DNA of 64,000 nucleotides from SAR116 cluster bacterium AG-321-K23 (GTDB taxonomy: Bacteria; Pseudomonadota; Alphaproteobacteria; Puniceispirillales; Marisalimonadaceae). Positions within the stretch are counted from its first letter, which is position 1. Each line of letters starts with the position of its first letter. Of this stretch, positions 63,200 to 64,000 are shown one piece after another. Location: positions 1-64,000 of the forward strand of contig QBXO01000005.1 of assembly GCA_003284565.1 (NCBI GenBank), written 5' to 3'. The notes under the pieces were generated by a model that did no database searches, had not been told where the DNA came from, and saw only the letters and a program-made list of their open reading frames with translations. Both the position numbers and the translations under genes were made by a program.

Positions 63200-63616
63200 A
63201 TATAACCTCTAATGCAGAGAATATAAATGTTATTATTGGTTATTTTGATGGTCTTGGTTAAATTTGATTTTCCAATATTTTTTAAGCAAGCAAAATCCGG
63301 TTTAAACAAAAAAATATTTTATATGTTTATATTTAGAACAATGGGTAATGAAAGTGATAAAAATGAGAATCTCCTATGTGATAAATTGAGGTTAACTGCA
63401 TTTGGAAAATTTTTACGGTCAACTAGTCTAGATGAGTTGCTAGGAATGTGGAGTATTATAAAAGGTGATATACTTATTTGCTATGCTGACTATACTTACG
63501 CATTAGAAAAAATTGGGTGGTGCGCTGAATATGATCTTGATGAGATATATGAAGATACTTGGCTTTGGCAGGGTATGAATCTTAATGAGTATTCTGAAAT
63601 AACTACAAAAGAATGA
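63200..63616 (+). pseudogene. Initiating sugar transferase (PglC/WbaP type), degraded
   Basis: The middle part, FDFPIFFKQAKSGLNKKIFY (near 63,260-63,320), MFIFRTMGNESDKN, LRLTAFGKFLRSTSLDELLG and MWSIIKGDIL, clearly belongs to the bacterial sugar transferase family. The membrane N-terminus is broken or missing. After GDIL the sequence should read L-V-G-P-R-P, but it becomes ICYADYTYALEKIG and degenerates, without the conserved Pro-Gly-Ile-Thr-Gly region. It would have linked a sugar phosphate to undecaprenol. It is probably dead, and another initiator is needed. The first base is approximate. Confidence 0.75.
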
Positions 63617-64000
63617 AAATACTACTTACAGGTGTAACGGGTTTTATTGGACAAAGGTTGGCTAATGCAATTGGTCTAGAAATTAGAGTATTGTCTCGTG
63701 TAAAACACCCTAATTTTGAGACTGTAATATGCGATCTTCAGTCTGGAATAATTCCTGAAGACGCTCTAGATGGGATTGGGATGATTTTTCATTTGGCTGG
63801 CTGTGCGCATGATTTGCGTGATGCATCTAAAATTCAAAATATTTATCAAAAACTTAATGTGGATGCAACGATAAGATTAGCAAAGCTAGCTGTGAAGTCT
63901 GGTGTTAAAAAGTTTATATTTGTTAGTAGTGTTAAAGCGGGCGGTGGGAATAGTTTAGGGATATGTAAAAGTGAAAAAGACCAAGGTGACCCAGAAGGGA
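63613..64000 (+). CDS. NAD-dependent epimerase (UDP-HexNAc C4-reductase/epimerase type), partial
   Basis: From ATG at 63,613, overlapping the preceding stop, 129 codons run to the window end. ILLTGVTGFIGQRLANAIGL is the NAD site; MIFHLAGCAHDLRDASKI, NVDATIRLAKLAVKSGVKKF and IFVSSVKAGG match the SDR group that stands beside WbaP-type sugar transferases and reduces or epimerises UDP-4-keto-6-deoxy-GlcNAc to QuiNAc or FucNAc. The upstream WbpM-like dehydratase would supply its substrate. The catalytic Tyr-x3-Lys lies beyond the window. Confidence 0.86.
   Translation, partial: MKILLTGVTGFIGQRLANAIGLEIRVLSRVKHPNFETVICDLQSGIIPEDALDGIGMIFHLAGCAHDLRDASKIQNIYQKLNVDATIRLAKLAVKSGVKKFIFVSSVKAGGGNSLGICKSEKDQGDPEG

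Noticed and set aside
1-64000. tRNA, rRNA, CRISPR arrays, riboswitches, integrase genes
   Set aside because: I looked in the intergenic stretches for tRNA arm sequences, regular repeats with spacers and recombinase motifs and saw none that I can support.

Overview
The window reads as a chromosomal segment of an AT-rich, Gram-negative marine-type proteobacterium. It holds about 60 real genes and no tRNA, rRNA or CRISPR array that I can see. Positions 1-26,050 look like a compact, streamlined alphaproteobacterium-like genome: almost every Arg codon is AGA, there are TTG starts behind good Shine-Dalgarno sites, and 4-bp ATGA overlaps are common. From about 26,500 to 33,100 base use changes visibly (CGT/CGC Arg codons, more G+C), and the genes resemble gammaproteobacterial O-antigen genes. 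The taxonomic reading is inference from protein style, because no database search was possible.

Positions 1-10,000 are metabolic and transport genes: an ABC-2 exporter (permease cut by the window start), an amidase-signature hydrolase, an AlaC-type aminotransferase, a gamma-glutamyltransferase, a DMT exporter, a TcuA-like flavoprotein and a D-2-hydroxyacid dehydrogenase. Positions 10,100-14,750 hold envelope polysaccharide genes: a Wzz-like chain-length regulator, two glycosyltransferases and a WaaL-type O-antigen ligase. The wzz-like gene sits between two diverged copies of a junction sequence, as if inserted there.

Positions 14,900-26,050 hold what looks like a nearly complete cytoplasmic muropeptide-recycling set: AmpG permease, leaderless YkuD protein (candidate L,D-carboxypeptidase), GH84 beta-N-acetylglucosaminidase (a candidate replacement for NagZ), PIG-L deacetylase, AnmK, MurQ, a YkfC-like NlpC/P60 peptidase and a small T7-lysozyme-type amidase. 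A membrane pyrophosphatase, a 3-hydroxyisobutyrate dehydrogenase and a UDP-glucuronate-epimerase-like gene lie among them. I consider this set the most interesting functional proposal in the window.

Positions 26,200-64,000 are one long O-antigen/capsule locus, all on the + strand. A GCGGTAGC (ops/JUMPstart-like) element lies about 370 bp before the first gene. Recognisable blocks are a WbpM/CapD dehydratase; ManC-(gmm)-Gmd-Fcl for GDP-mannose-derived sugars; TviB; NeuB-NeuC-NeuA for a nonulosonic (sialic-type) acid; a FkbH-ACP-(MaoC)-GNAT acyl module; a candidate sialyltransferase-like protein; Wzx, Wzy and GT2; a perosamine-synthase-like aminotransferase; several GT4 enzymes; and a terminal sugar-transferase/epimerase pair. 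The locus contains many decayed genes (gmm, ugd, wbpP, IS30 transposase, maoC, a DegT aminotransferase and the initiating sugar transferase), indicating repeated gain and loss of surface-sugar genes. A diverged copy of the flanking amidase gene's 3' part lies at the start of the locus. This suggests the junction is a real insertion scar rather than an assembly artefact.
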